Source: Stenotrophomonas chelatiphaga (lineage in GTDB: Bacteria > Pseudomonadota > Gammaproteobacteria > Xanthomonadales > Xanthomonadaceae). From it: 64,000 nucleotides of DNA. Positions 25,477 through 34,631 of the stretch are shown here, piece by piece. How positions within the stretch are numbered: the stretch's first letter is position 1; the number at the start of each line of letters is the position of its first letter. Below the pieces are notes generated by a model. The model had not been told where the DNA came from and did not search any database. It worked only from the letters and a program-made list of their open reading frames with translations. Location: assembly GCF_001431535.1 (NCBI RefSeq), contig NZ_LDJK01000009.1:1-64000 (forward strand). The letters are read 5' to 3'. A program made the position numbers and the translations under genes.

Positions 25477-26670
25477 ATGTCCCAGCAACCTCCCCGTGAT
25501 GACGACGCCCCCGACAACGTCAATCCGGCGCCTCCCACCGATGCCGCACCCGCCCCTGCGCCGCCTCCGCCGGCGGCCGCCCCGGTGACGCCCACGGGCG
25601 CGCCGAAGTACCTCAAGCCCAGCAACCGGGCGGTGGTGATCATGGTGGTGGTCGCCCTGGTGGGCATCGCGCTGATCCTGCGCGGCTGGCAGCTGTGGCC
25701 GTTCACCAGCGCCATCGCCAGCACCGACAACGCCTATGTGCGCGGGCAGATCACCGTGCTGGCGCCGCAGGTCAATGGCTATGTCACCGACGTGCGGGTC
25801 AAGGATTTCCAGCACGTCAAACAGGGCGATGTACTGCTGCGCATCGACGATCGCATCTACCACCAGCGCGTGGCGCAGGCCGAGGCCGCGCTGGACAGCG
25901 CGAAGGCCGCGCTGGCCAATTCGGACCAGTCGCAGGCGCAGAACCGCGCGCAGATCGCTTCGGCCAAGGCCACGCTGTCGGCCGGGCAATCCGAACTGCA
26001 GCGTTCGCGTGCGGAGCTGGCGCGCTACGAGCAGCTGGCCGAACAGCGGCTGGTAGCGTTGAACGACCGTGACAAGTTCCGCACCAGCCAGGCCTCCGCG
26101 CAGGCCGGCGTGCAGCAGTCGCAGGCGCAGATCCAGATTGCCGAGGAAACCCTGGTCTCCACCCGGGTGGCGCGCAAAGGGCTGGAAGCCCAGGTGGAAA
26201 GTGCGCAGGCGGCGCTGGAGCTGGCGCGCATCGACCTGGCCAACACGGTGGTGCATGCCCCGCGCGACGGTCAGGTCAGCGAAGCCAGCGCGCGTGTCGG
26301 CCAGTACGTGACGGCCGGTTCGCAGCTGCTGTTCCTGGTGCCCGATGCGCTGTGGGTGGTGGCCAACTTCAAGGAAGGCCAGACCTGGCAGATGCGCATC
26401 GGCCAGCCGGCCACGTTCGCGGTGGATGCATTCCAGGGCGAAGTACTGCGCGGCCACGTAGAGGAGATCGCCCCGGCCACCGGTTCGGAGTTCAGCGTGC
26501 TGCGGCCGGACAATGCCAGCGGCAACTTCACCAAGGTGGTGCAGCGGTTGCCGGTACGGATTGCGATCGATGCCGATCAACCGCTGGCGGCGCGGCTGCG
26601 GCCGGGGATGTCGGTGGTGGCCAAAGTGGATACGTCGGTTGAGCCTGCGTCCACGCCGCGCGAGCGGTGA
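25477..26670 (+). CDS. HlyD/EmrA-family membrane fusion protein (397 aa)
   Basis: Periplasmic adaptor for the MFS pump. A Pro/Ala-rich cytoplasmic N terminus (about 1-48) is followed by one transmembrane helix (RAVVIMVVVALVGIALILRG). Next come the biotinyl-lipoyl half (STDNAYVRGQITVLAPQVNGYVTDVRVKDFQHVKQGDVLLRIDD), a coiled-coil hairpin (about 120-250) and the beta-barrel domain (VVHAPRDGQVSEASARVGQYV). Complete, with EmrA-like length. Last gene of tetR-MFS-hlyD. Confidence 0.9.
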   Translation: MSQQPPRDDDAPDNVNPAPPTDAAPAPAPPPPAAAPVTPTGAPKYLKPSNRAVVIMVVVALVGIALILRGWQLWPFTSAIASTDNAYVRGQITVLAPQVNGYVTDVRVKDFQHVKQGDVLLRIDDRIYHQRVAQAEAALDSAKAALANSDQSQAQNRAQIASAKATLSAGQSELQRSRAELARYEQLAEQRLVALNDRDKFRTSQASAQAGVQQSQAQIQIAEETLVSTRVARKGLEAQVESAQAALELARIDLANTVVHAPRDGQVSEASARVGQYVTAGSQLLFLVPDALWVVANFKEGQTWQMRIGQPATFAVDAFQGEVLRGHVEEIAPATGSEFSVLRPDNASGNFTKVVQRLPVRIAIDADQPLAARLRPGMSVVAKVDTSVEPASTPRER

Positions 26671-26727
26671 GTGGGTCGAACGGGTGAGACCTCCTCGCGG
26701 GTGGCTTGGTTTGTGGCTACGTGCTTT

Positions 26728-26837
26728 GGGCCGGGCGGTGGGGCTGTGCGGGGGACGGCAGAAGCTGCGTCCATGCGGGCCTCGTTTCGCGCCATCCATG
26801 GCGCTCAACGCCCCCGCACAGCCCCACCGCCCGGCCC
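26728..26837. repeat. Long inverted repeat element (27-bp perfect arms)
   Basis: Arms 26728-26754 and 26811-26837 are perfectly complementary and include GGCTGTGCGGGGG. The spacer holds a degenerate copy of the shared core (CTGCGTCCATGCGGGCCTCG) and its own small hairpin (CGCCATCCATGGCG). First of three palindromic elements filling the 26671-27190 gap. Confidence 0.85.
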
Positions 26838-26886
26838 CTGACAGGTTCCGGTGGCCGCCACCCGCGCAAAAAAGACAAAGAAAAGC

Positions 26887-26966
26887 GGTAGCGCCGACCC
26901 ATGGTCGGCGGGATCCATCAGCCCCCTACTTCCCCAAACATCCGCCGACCATGGGTCGGCGCTACC
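26887..26966. repeat. SMAG-type REP pair (25-bp perfect inverted arms)
   Basis: Two GTAG-headed palindromes face each other. 26887-26911 begins GGTAGCGCCGACC, and 26942-26966 is its exact reverse complement. Each arm is itself a small hairpin around CCATGG. This matches the SMAG (GTAG) repeats known from Stenotrophomonas. Confidence 0.85.
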
Positions 26967-26992
26967 AGGATGGTCATGGATTTGTCGAAGGG

Positions 26993-27137
26993 GGGGCAGG
27001 GTGGCTGTGCAGGACCGTCTTTTCGCATGGATGCGAAAAGCGAGCCTCCATGGACGGATTCACGGCGTGTCCTGCACAGCCACCCCGCCCCGCCAACACG
27101 CAGCCCCGCAGCTGTTGCCGTTGCCGTTGCCGTTGCC
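26993..27137. repeat. Long inverted repeat with (GTTGCC)4 tail
   Basis: Arms 26993-27015 and 27069-27091 are complementary with one mismatch. Between them is a CTTTTCGCAT/ATGCGAAAAG hairpin, identical to the centre of the 119-204 palindrome, plus the shared core. Four perfect GTTGCC units follow at 27114-27137. The order (inverted repeat, GTGTCCTGCACAGCC end, C-rich linker, hexamer tract) is the same as at 119-292. Confidence 0.85.
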
Positions 27138-27190
27138 GTTGATTGAAAAAAAGCAGGCCGCCGGGCCGCAGGCCCGGCAACAAAAACAAC

Positions 27191-27676
27191 TCAGCCCGCG
27201 CAGCGGGCGCAGAGTCCGTGTACTTCCAGCGTCTGCGCCTGCGGCTGGAACCCCAGTTCCTTGGCGCGCTTTTCCAGCTGGCTGACGATCTCGCGGTCTT
27301 CCAGCTCCACCGCGCTGTGGCAGCTGTTGCAGATCAGGAACGGCACCGAATGCGCCGCGCTGCTGGGATGGTGGCAGGCCACGAAGGCATTCACCGATTC
27401 CAGTTTGTGCACGAACCCGTTGGCCATCAGGAAGTCCAGCGCGCGGTACACCGTCGGCGGGGCGTCGGCGCCCACGCCCTTGCCGCTGCGTACCCATTCC
27501 AGCAGCTCATACGCCTTGACCGGCTTGCCGGCCTCGGCGATCAGCCGCAGCACGTTGGCGCGGATGGGCGTGAGCCGCAGTCCGCGCTCGCGGCACACGC
27601 GCTCGACCACCCCCACGAAGTCCGACGCGTCGTGGACGTGGTGGTGCGGGGCCGTGCAGGCGTGCTTGGCGGACAT
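27191..27676 (-). CDS. zur: Fur-family zinc regulator Zur (161 aa)
   Basis: A metal-dependent repressor. The N-terminal winged helix (LRLTPIRANVLRLIAEAGKPVKAYELLEWV...PPTVYRALDFLMANGFVHKL) is followed by a dimer and metal domain with structural-zinc cysteine pairs C116/C119 and C156/C159 and histidines in HHPSSAAH. The overall layout and lack of Fur-type regulatory residues favour Zur over Fur. An extra His-rich N-terminal segment (APHHHVHD) is notable. In Xanthomonas, Zur represses zinc uptake and can activate export; the ZnuD-like receptor with Zur-like sites at 20485-20597 is a likely target. It is followed by palindromic elements and preceded by gltX on the same strand. Confidence 0.87.
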   Translation of the reverse strand: MSAKHACTAPHHHVHDASDFVGVVERVCRERGLRLTPIRANVLRLIAEAGKPVKAYELLEWVRSGKGVGADAPPTVYRALDFLMANGFVHKLESVNAFVACHHPSSAAHSVPFLICNSCHSAVELEDREIVSQLEKRAKELGFQPQAQTLEVHGLCARCAG

Positions 27677-27701
27677 GCGGGTTCTCCAGTTCGGGCGGAT
27701 T

Positions 27702-29108
27702 TCAGGCCGCTGCCACTACCTTGGTAATGGCAACATCGATGCGTTTCAAGGCCTCATCGCGACCGGCAAGGTACACCGTCTGCGAAATGTCCGGGCTCAC
27801 CTGGGTACCGGTGATGGCCACGCGCAGCGGCTGGGCGACCTTGCCCATGCCGATCTCCAGCGCCGCGGCGGCATCATGCAGCGCCACCCCCACGCTTTCA
27901 GCGGTCCACGCCGGCAATGCCGCCAGCAGCTCGCGCGCCTTGCCCAGCGGCAGTTCGGCGCCGGGCTTCAGGTGCTTGGCCACGGCCGCTTCGTCGTAGG
28001 TTTCCAGCGGCTGGTACCAGACCACCGCCTTCTCGGCCATTTCCTTCAGCGTCTGCACGCGCTCGCGCAGGGCGACCACGACATCTTCCGCCGACGGGCC
28101 AGCGTTCAGGTCCAGGCCCAGCTTCTCCAGCTGGTACACCAGCGCCGGCGCGATGGACGCAGCGGCTTCGGTCTTCAGGAAATGCTGGTTGACCCAGCCC
28201 AGCTTGGCCATGTCCAGGCGGGCCGCCTTGGAATTACAGTTGGTCACGTCGAACAGGTCGATCAGCTCCTGGCGGCTGAAGATCTCCTGGTCACCGTGCG
28301 ACCAGCCCAGACGGGCCAGGTAGCTCAGCAGCGCCTCCGGCAGGTAGCCGGCGTCCTTGTACTGCATCACGTCGGCCGCGCCGGTGCGCTTGGACAGCTT
28401 GGCGCCCTGCTCGTCCAGGATCATCGGCATGTGGCCGAACTTCGGCACCGGTGCGCCGATGCCCAGATACAGGTTGATCTGGCGCGGGGTGTTGTTGATG
28501 TGGTCATCGCCGCGGATCACCTCGGTGATGCCCATGTCCCAGTCGTCCACCACCACGGCGAAGTTGTAGGTCGGGTAGCCGTCCGGGCGGAAGATCACCA
28601 TGTCATCGAGCTCGCTGTTGGCGATCTCGATGGGACCCTTGATCAGGTCATCGAACACCACCGTACCGTCGAGCGGGTTCTTGAAGCGGATCACCCGGTT
28701 CGGGTCATCGCGATAAGGCAGGTTCTGCTCGCGCGCGGCACCGTTGTAACGCGGCTTTTCCTGCTTTGCCATGGCCGCCTCGCGCATCGCGTCCAGCTCT
28801 TCGCGGGTCTCGTAGGCGTAGTAGGCCTTGCCGTCGGCGACCAGCTGTTGGGCCACTTCCAGGTAGCGGGCCACGCGCTGGGTCTGGTAGATCGGACCTT
28901 CGTCGTAGTCCAGTCCCAACCACTCCATCGCCTCCAGGATCGCGTCGATGGCGCCCTGCGTGCTGCGCTCGCGGTCGGTGTCTTCGATGCGCAGCACGAA
29001 CTCGCCGCCACGGTGACGGGCCTCCAGCCAGCAGTACAGCGCCGTGCGGGCGCCGCCGATGTGCAGGTAGCCGGTAGGACTGGGGGCAAAGCGGGTGCGG
29101 CAGGTCAT
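27702..29108 (-). CDS. gltX: Glutamyl-tRNA synthetase (468 aa)
   Basis: Class I aminoacyl-tRNA synthetase charging tRNA-Glu. The HIGH-type motif is [15 protein letters not shown] near residue 10, and the KMSKS-type motif is AKLSKRTGA. Length is normal. The frame continues 27 codons upstream, but the family starts [13 protein letters not shown], so the ATG at 29108 is used. It ends 25 bases before zur, so zur may be co-transcribed with it. Confidence 0.96.
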   Translation of the reverse strand: MTCRTRFAPSPTGYLHIGGARTALYCWLEARHRGGEFVLRIEDTDRERSTQGAIDAILEAMEWLGLDYDEGPIYQTQRVARYLEVAQQLVADGKAYYAYETREELDAMREAAMAKQEKPRYNGAAREQNLPYRDDPNRVIRFKNPLDGTVVFDDLIKGPIEIANSELDDMVIFRPDGYPTYNFAVVVDDWDMGITEVIRGDDHINNTPRQINLYLGIGAPVPKFGHMPMILDEQGAKLSKRTGAADVMQYKDAGYLPEALLSYLARLGWSHGDQEIFSRQELIDLFDVTNCNSKAARLDMAKLGWVNQHFLKTEAAASIAPALVYQLEKLGLDLNAGPSAEDVVVALRERVQTLKEMAEKAVVWYQPLETYDEAAVAKHLKPGAELPLGKARELLAALPAWTAESVGVALHDAAAALEIGMGKVAQPLRVAITGTQVSPDISQTVYLAGRDEALKRIDVAITKVVAAA

Positions 29109-29212
29109 GGGACGCTCGGGGAACGAATATCCGCCGATTTTAGCAAAAGGGGGCGGAGGGGATGACGTCGCGCCCCCCCGCCCCTTCACGCCCCTGCGGC
29201 GCCGTCTACGAC

Positions 29213-30829
29213 TTACTCCCCGCCGTCGCCATCCAGCGCCTTGCGCGGGAACAGGGCGTCGCGGGTGGCGGCGTTGTAGACGAACGAGGCCACGATCGCG
29301 GCGGCCTGCTTCAGGTCCTCCGGTTCGGCGTGGTCCCAGGTGTCCAGGTGGCTGTGGTGGACGTTGCTGAAGTAGTCCAGCTTGTCCTGGATGAACTGGA
29401 AGCCCGGCAGGCCGACGCGGTCGAAGCTGATGTGGTCGGTGGAGCCGGTGTTGCGGGTGGCCACGGTGGTCGCGCCGACGTCGTTGAACGGCTTCAGCCA
29501 GGCCTCGAACAGCGGCATTGCCGCCAGGTTTTCCTGGGCATGGATGCCGCGGAAACGACCCGAGCCGTTGTCCATGTTGAAGTACACCGAGAACTTTTCG
29601 TAATCGCGGCGCTTGACCAGGGCACCGGTTGGCTCGCGCAGCGACGCTGGCAACGCCTTCTGCGCCGCATCGGTGGGTTCGGGGAACTGTGCGAAGTGCT
29701 TGGCCACGTAGGCCTGCGAGCCGATCAACCCCTGTTCCTCACCGCTCCACAGCGCGACCCGGATGGTGCGCTTGGGCTTGGCACCCACCGCCTTGAGGAT
29801 GCGCATGGCTTCCATCATCACCGCCACGCCGGCGGCATTGTCGGCTGCGCCGGTGCCGGTATGCCAGGAATCCATGTGCGCGCCGAGCATCACCACTTCA
29901 TCGGCCTTGCCGCTGCCGCGGATTTCGGCCAGCGTGTTGTAACCGGGCTGGTTGCCGTCATCGGTGAAGCGCGCAGCCACGTCCACGCGCAGCTTCACCG
30001 GCTGCTTGGCCGCCAGTGCGCGCACCAGCGGATTGAAGTGTTCGGAGATCATCGCCAGCTCCGGGATGCCGGCTGATTCGCCGGCCCTGCGCGAACCGCC
30101 GCCGGCCACCCGGATGATGCCGTTGTCCCAGCCGCTGATGCTGATCGCCGCCAATGCGCCCTCTTCCACGAAGAAGGCATTGACCGCCTTGGCCAGCTCC
30201 TGCCGCTCGGTGTATTCCTTGACCCGCTTTTCCTTGTCGGCCGCCGCGTTCTTCGGCACCGTGAACGCCTGCAGGCCCTCCAGCGAGGTGGCATCGTGGC
30301 GATGCGAATCCGGCTCGGTGCCACGCTTGTACTCCCGCGCTTCGCCCAGCAGCAGGATCTTGCCGCGCAGCTTGCCCTTGTACTTTTCCAGGTCGGCCAG
30401 CTTCTTGATGTCCACCTGCACCAGCTCGCCCTCCACCGGGCCATGGGTGCCCGGGGTCCAGGCCTTGGGCAGCGCGTGCAGCGGCTGCATGCGATCGCCC
30501 TGGGTACCGCTGCCCAGCATCAGCACCGATGCCGAAGTGAACTCCCAGCCGCGCCCGAAGTCCTCGAACGCTTCATCGTGCACGTTGACCAGGCCCCATT
30601 CGTTGAACTTGCCGCGCGTCCACGCGTTGGCCTGGGCCATCGCCGGCGAATTGGTCAGCCGGGGGCCGATGCTTTCGGTGAGATGGCTGAAGGTATCCAT
30701 CACCTGCGAGCGATGGAACGCTTCCTGGCGGATCTTGCTGACCATGTCCAGGTCGACCGGCTCGGCGCGCTGCGCCCATGCCGGATTGCTCAACGCCAGC
30801 GCGATTGCCAGCACACCCCACTTCCCCAT
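29213..30829 (-). CDS. Secreted M28-family metallopeptidase (538 aa)
   Basis: Zinc aminopeptidase or carboxypeptidase-like enzyme of family M28 with a signal peptide ([19 protein letters not shown], start at 30829). The catalytic core shows the metal-binding residues in [20 protein letters not shown], the general-base Glu in [20 protein letters not shown] and the late His in HSHLDTWDH. An inserted PA-like domain lies in the middle (residues about 130-250). It probably degrades peptides in the periplasm or outside the cell. It stands alone on the minus strand between gltX and creD. Confidence 0.88.
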   Translation of the reverse strand: MGKWGVLAIALALSNPAWAQRAEPVDLDMVSKIRQEAFHRSQVMDTFSHLTESIGPRLTNSPAMAQANAWTRGKFNEWGLVNVHDEAFEDFGRGWEFTSASVLMLGSGTQGDRMQPLHALPKAWTPGTHGPVEGELVQVDIKKLADLEKYKGKLRGKILLLGEAREYKRGTEPDSHRHDATSLEGLQAFTVPKNAAADKEKRVKEYTERQELAKAVNAFFVEEGALAAISISGWDNGIIRVAGGGSRRAGESAGIPELAMISEHFNPLVRALAAKQPVKLRVDVAARFTDDGNQPGYNTLAEIRGSGKADEVVMLGAHMDSWHTGTGAADNAAGVAVMMEAMRILKAVGAKPKRTIRVALWSGEEQGLIGSQAYVAKHFAQFPEPTDAAQKALPASLREPTGALVKRRDYEKFSVYFNMDNGSGRFRGIHAQENLAAMPLFEAWLKPFNDVGATTVATRNTGSTDHISFDRVGLPGFQFIQDKLDYFSNVHHSHLDTWDHAEPEDLKQAAAIVASFVYNAATRDALFPRKALDGDGGE

Positions 30830-30922
30830 CGTCCAGCCTCCGGCTCGCGCCGTCACAGATCAATCCCCGAGTGTAGGGCGAAGGGCCGCGCACGACAGAT
30901 GCCTAAGGTCACACAACGCAAC

Positions 30923-30953
30923 GGCGCCACATTCCGATCGGGAATGTGGCGCC
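30923..30953 (-). terminator. Terminator-like hairpin after creD
   Basis: A perfect 13-bp stem (GGCGCCACATTCC / GGAATGTGGCGCC) with a 5-nt loop lies 33 bases beyond the creD stop. The T-tract is poor, so it may be a weak terminator or an RNA-stabilising hairpin. Confidence 0.55.
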
Positions 30954-30985
30954 TCGGCATGCATGCCGGAGCATGCCGGAGCAGG

Positions 30986-32341
30986 TCAGCCCAGGGTGCG
31001 CGGCTGGCCGTCGGTGGGCAGCGCGGGCGGCGTACCCATGCCCAGCGCATACCAGTCCACCCGGCGGGTCACCCACATCACCAGCGCGAGGATCCCGAAC
31101 AGCAGCAGCGAGCCCATCAGCAGTGCGTTGTTCTCCGACACCAGCAGGCCATACAGCGCCCCGTACAGCACCGTCAGCATCAGCGCGAAGCCCGCGCCGC
31201 GCTTCCAGTGGCCCAGCACGTTGGCCAGGTACACCGCCTGCAGGCCGATGCAGGCCAGCGCCGATACCAGGTAGGCCTGCCAGAAGGCGATGTGCTCGGA
31301 CAGGCTGATCAGCAGCAGGAAGAAGATCGCCAGCGCCAGGCCGACCATCAGGTACTGCAGCGGATGGATGCGCAGCTGGCGGATCAGTTCGAACAACAGG
31401 AAGCCGACGAAGGTGAGCAGCACGAACAGCACGCCGTACTTGGACGCACGATCGGCCTGGGTATACACGTCCACCGGATCCACCAGCGAGACCTGCACCG
31501 CCTGCGTGGACGGATCCCCGGCGCGCAGCTGGCGCTGGGCATCGGAGGCCAGCGAGGACACCGCCCAGCGTGCTTCGAAGCCCTGCGCGTCGACGCGGCG
31601 CTCGTTGGGCAGGAAGGCGCCGGCGAAGGAAGGATGCGGCCAGCGCGACCGCAGGGCGATCTGGTTGTCATCACCTACCGGTACCACCGCCAGCGAGCGG
31701 CTGCCATCCACCTGCAGGTCCAGCTCGATCCGGCTGGCGGCCAGCACGCCACCGCGGGCATCGGCGAATCCGCCGAGGTCGGCATGCAGTCCGCGGCCCA
31801 GTTCATCGGCCACGCCGACGCCCGGCTGCAGCCGCAACGGTGCGCCATTGACGCGCAGGTCCGGCGTCCCCACCAGCCCGCGTACGTCACTCAGGCCGAT
31901 CGCCAGGTACGGCGTGCCGTAGCTGCGTCCTTCCTTTACCGGATAGTCATCGGCAGCGAACGCCGCGCTGATGTTGCCCTGCCAGCTGTAGACCGGCACC
32001 TTGAACAGGCCGACCGAGCGCTGGTCCGGCAGCAGCCGTCCGTCCACGCTCAGCTGCTGCGGCATCTGCAGCCAGTGACCCTGCGTGGTCTGCACTTCGG
32101 TGCTGGTCTTGCCGGCTTTGTCGACCACCGCCACGGTGGTGCGCTCGATCCACGGCACCACCCGCACCGGGCCGACCAGCTGCTGGGTGCCGGCACGGCT
32201 TTCGGCCACCCGGCGGAATGCTTCTTCGCGGTACTCGCTGCGGTCGGTGATGACGCCACGGATCAGCATCAGTGGAACCAGCAACAGCAGGATCAGCCCG
32301 CCGACAATGGCGAAGCGCAGGAACAGGTGCAGGGATTTCAT
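30986..32341 (-). CDS. creD: Inner-membrane protein CreD (451 aa)
   Basis: Polytopic inner-membrane protein of the CreD (Cet) family, the classical target of CreBC. One N-terminal helix (FAIVGGLILLLLVPLMLI) is followed by a large periplasmic domain (about residues 30-300), then a cluster of five or so helices (KYGVLFVLLTFVGFLLFELI ... LLLFGILALVMWV). In S. maltophilia and Aeromonas it is induced by CreB homologues and linked to envelope integrity. CreB-tag-like direct repeats lie 54-80 bases upstream (32395-32421). Confidence 0.92.
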   Translation of the reverse strand: MKSLHLFLRFAIVGGLILLLLVPLMLIRGVITDRSEYREEAFRRVAESRAGTQQLVGPVRVVPWIERTTVAVVDKAGKTSTEVQTTQGHWLQMPQQLSVDGRLLPDQRSVGLFKVPVYSWQGNISAAFAADDYPVKEGRSYGTPYLAIGLSDVRGLVGTPDLRVNGAPLRLQPGVGVADELGRGLHADLGGFADARGGVLAASRIELDLQVDGSRSLAVVPVGDDNQIALRSRWPHPSFAGAFLPNERRVDAQGFEARWAVSSLASDAQRQLRAGDPSTQAVQVSLVDPVDVYTQADRASKYGVLFVLLTFVGFLLFELIRQLRIHPLQYLMVGLALAIFFLLLISLSEHIAFWQAYLVSALACIGLQAVYLANVLGHWKRGAGFALMLTVLYGALYGLLVSENNALLMGSLLLFGILALVMWVTRRVDWYALGMGTPPALPTDGQPRTLG

Positions 32342-32394
32342 GGTCCATCCTCGTTGGAGAGGCCTGCAGGATGGACACCCCGGATGTGCGGGGT

Positions 32395-32421
32395 TTGAGG
32401 CGAGTTTGAAGCGAATGTGAA
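32395..32421 (-). promoter_or_regulatory. CreB tag: three 5-mers at 11-bp intervals
   Basis: On the minus strand TTCAC-N6-TTCAA-N6-CTCAA. The first two units match the known cre tag (TTCACnnnnnnTTCAC) except for the last base; the third is weaker. The site lies between creC and creD, consistent with a separate CreB-controlled creD promoter. Confidence 0.72.
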
Positions 32422-32428
32422 GTGGCCG

Positions 32429-33862
32429 CTAGCGCGGCAGCCACAGCACCGCGCGGGTACCGCCGGACGCACCCGCTTCCACGCGGGCGCGCCCACCGTG
32501 CAGGCGTGCCACCTCACCAACGAACGGCAGGCCCAGACCGGAGCTTCGTGCGCCGGTGGCCGGGCGTGCCAGCGAATAGAAGCGTTCGAACACGCGCCCG
32601 CGCGCGAACTCCGGAATGCCGGTGCCCTGGTCGATCACCTGCAGCGCGATGCCGGCGCCCTCCGCGCCGGCGACCAGCTGGATGCGGCTGCCGGCCGGCG
32701 AAAAATCGATTGCGTTGTCCAGCAGGTTGCCCAGCGCCTGGCGCAGCAGGTAGCCATCGCCCTGCAGCGTCATCGTGCCGGCGGGCTGCACCTGCAGCTC
32801 TACGCCGGCGGCCTGCGCACGCAGCTGCACGTCCTGCTCCACCGCGGCCAACAACGTGGCCACCGACAACGTGTCACGCGACTGCAGCCAGCCGTGCTGC
32901 TCCACTTCGGCCAGCGCCAGCAGCTTGTCGATGGTCTGGGTCAGCCGCTGCTGCTGGTCGACGATGCTGCGCGCGAAGCGCTCGCGGTCTTCGGCCGGCA
33001 TCGGCTCCTGCAACAGCTCGGCCGCGCCGCGGATCGCCGCCAGCGGGCTCTTCATTTCATGGGTCAGCGACTGTACGTACTGCTCCACGTAGGCCTTGCC
33101 TTCCAGCTTGCGACGCATGGTTTCCAGCGCGCGGCCGAGGTCGCCGATCTCATCGCGCCGCGGCTTCGGCGGGGCCACCGGCTCACCGGCACTGACCGCC
33201 TGCGCATAGCGGTTGAGCCGCCGCACACCGGTCATCAGCCACGCCGTCATCAGGATGCCGATCAGCGCCGACAGGCCGATCAGCCACGCACCGCGAAGCA
33301 TGATCTGGCGCTGGCTGGCGGTGATGAAAGGATCGATGCTGCGGTTGGGCTGGGACAGCGACAACACGCCGATCAGGGTGCGGCCATCGGCCGGGTCGTA
33401 CACCGGCGCCGCCACGTGCATCACCGTGTGGGTGGCATCGCCGGGCACTTCCGGGCTGGAGCGCGCGCCGTACTCGCCGCGCAGGGTGCGATGGACATCG
33501 TTCCAGCGCGAGTTGTCGCGGCCGACGTCACGGCCCAGCGAGTCGTACAGCACGATGCCCTTGGCATCGGTGATGGTCACCCGGTAGTCCAGCGCGCGCT
33601 TGGGGAAGCGCCAGACCATCGCCTTGGGGTCGCGGCGCTGCGCACGGGCCAGGCTGGCGGTGAAGCCACCGCGGGCCAGGGTGCCGGCCTTGAGCTCCGG
33701 CGCGGCCAGTTCGGCCAGCACGTTCGCTGCATCCACCAAGGTGGATTCCATCGCCTGGCGTACCCCCGGCTTCACTTCCTCCACGAACACACGCATCACG
33801 AAGAAGGCGGCCAGCCCGACGATCAGGAAAAAGCCCAGGAACAGTTTCAGTCCCAGCCGCAT
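32429..33862 (-). CDS. creC: Two-component sensor kinase CreC (477 aa)
   Basis: Membrane histidine kinase. N-terminal helix (LFLGFFLIVGLAAFFVMRVF), periplasmic sensor domain, second helix (AWLIGLSALIGILMTAWLM) and HAMP. The DHp domain has the phospho-His in SLTHEMKSPLAAIRG (near residue 268), and the ATP-binding domain has the N box (LGNLLDNAIDFSPAG) and G boxes (DQGTGIPEF, GLGLPFVGE). It lies two bases after creB. The sensor responds to growth state or cell-wall stress in relatives; the signal is not evident here. Confidence 0.93.
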   Translation of the reverse strand: MRLGLKLFLGFFLIVGLAAFFVMRVFVEEVKPGVRQAMESTLVDAANVLAELAAPELKAGTLARGGFTASLARAQRRDPKAMVWRFPKRALDYRVTITDAKGIVLYDSLGRDVGRDNSRWNDVHRTLRGEYGARSSPEVPGDATHTVMHVAAPVYDPADGRTLIGVLSLSQPNRSIDPFITASQRQIMLRGAWLIGLSALIGILMTAWLMTGVRRLNRYAQAVSAGEPVAPPKPRRDEIGDLGRALETMRRKLEGKAYVEQYVQSLTHEMKSPLAAIRGAAELLQEPMPAEDRERFARSIVDQQQRLTQTIDKLLALAEVEQHGWLQSRDTLSVATLLAAVEQDVQLRAQAAGVELQVQPAGTMTLQGDGYLLRQALGNLLDNAIDFSPAGSRIQLVAGAEGAGIALQVIDQGTGIPEFARGRVFERFYSLARPATGARSSGLGLPFVGEVARLHGGRARVEAGASGGTRAVLWLPR

Positions 33863-33864
33863 GC

Positions 33865-34572
33865 TCAGGCCTCCAGCGCATAGCCGACACCGCGATGGGT
33901 GCGGATCGGGTCATCGGTGGCACCGGCACTGCGCAGCTTGGCACGCAGCGTCTTGATGTGGGTGTCCACGGTGCGGTCGGCGCTGTCGGCGCTGGCGTCC
34001 CAGCCGCGATCCATCAACTGGGCACGGCTGAGGATGGCACCGGGGCGCTGCAGCAGGGCAGCCAGCAGCGCATATTCGTAGCGCGTCAGGTCGAGCAGCT
34101 GTTCGCCATAGCGGATGCGGTGGCCCTGCCGATCGATATGGAACCTACCCTGCTGCTGCCAGCGGCCATCGGACGTGGCCCCGGCCACGCCGCTGCGGCG
34201 CAGCCGGGCCCGCACGCGCGCCACCAGTTCGCGCGGCGAGAACGGCTTGGTGACGTAATCATCGGCGCCCAGTTCCAGCCCCATCACCCGGTCGACCTCG
34301 TCGTTGCGCGCGGTCAGGAAGATCACCGGCAGCTGCCCCACGGCGCCCGGCAGCGCGCGCAGGCGACGGCAGACCTCGAAGCCGCCCAGGTCGGGCAGGC
34401 CCACATCGAGCATCACCAGATCGAACGCGCCGTCCTGCAGCTGCTGCAGGGCCTGCCCGCCGAGCAGGCAATGGGTGGCCGCGAAGCCTTCGCTGCGCAG
34501 CGCATACAGCACGGTTTCAGCGATGGCGGCCTCGTCTTCGACCACCAGCACGCGGGCAACGGGTTCTGTCAT
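33865..34572 (-). CDS. creB: Response regulator CreB (235 aa)
   Basis: OmpR/PhoB-type regulator: receiver with phospho-acceptor Asp near residue 55 (LVMLDVGLPDLGG) and Lys in DDYVTKPFSPREL, then a winged-helix DNA-binding domain (LTRYEYALLAALLQRPGAILSRAQLMDRGW...TVDTHIKTLRAKL). The longer frame upstream is rejected; MTEPVARVLVVEDE is the natural start at 34572. First gene of creB-creC-(tag)-creD, divergent from rlmJ with only 59 bases between them. A 12-bp direct repeat (ATAGCCGCTGCG twice) lies in that gap. Confidence 0.93.
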   Translation of the reverse strand: MTEPVARVLVVEDEAAIAETVLYALRSEGFAATHCLLGGQALQQLQDGAFDLVMLDVGLPDLGGFEVCRRLRALPGAVGQLPVIFLTARNDEVDRVMGLELGADDYVTKPFSPRELVARVRARLRRSGVAGATSDGRWQQQGRFHIDRQGHRIRYGEQLLDLTRYEYALLAALLQRPGAILSRAQLMDRGWDASADSADRTVDTHIKTLRAKLRSAGATDDPIRTHRGVGYALEA

Positions 34573-34631
34573 GGGCGGCAGCATAGCCGCTGCGATAGCC
34601 GCTGCGCCTGCCGACCCGTACACTGCGCCCC

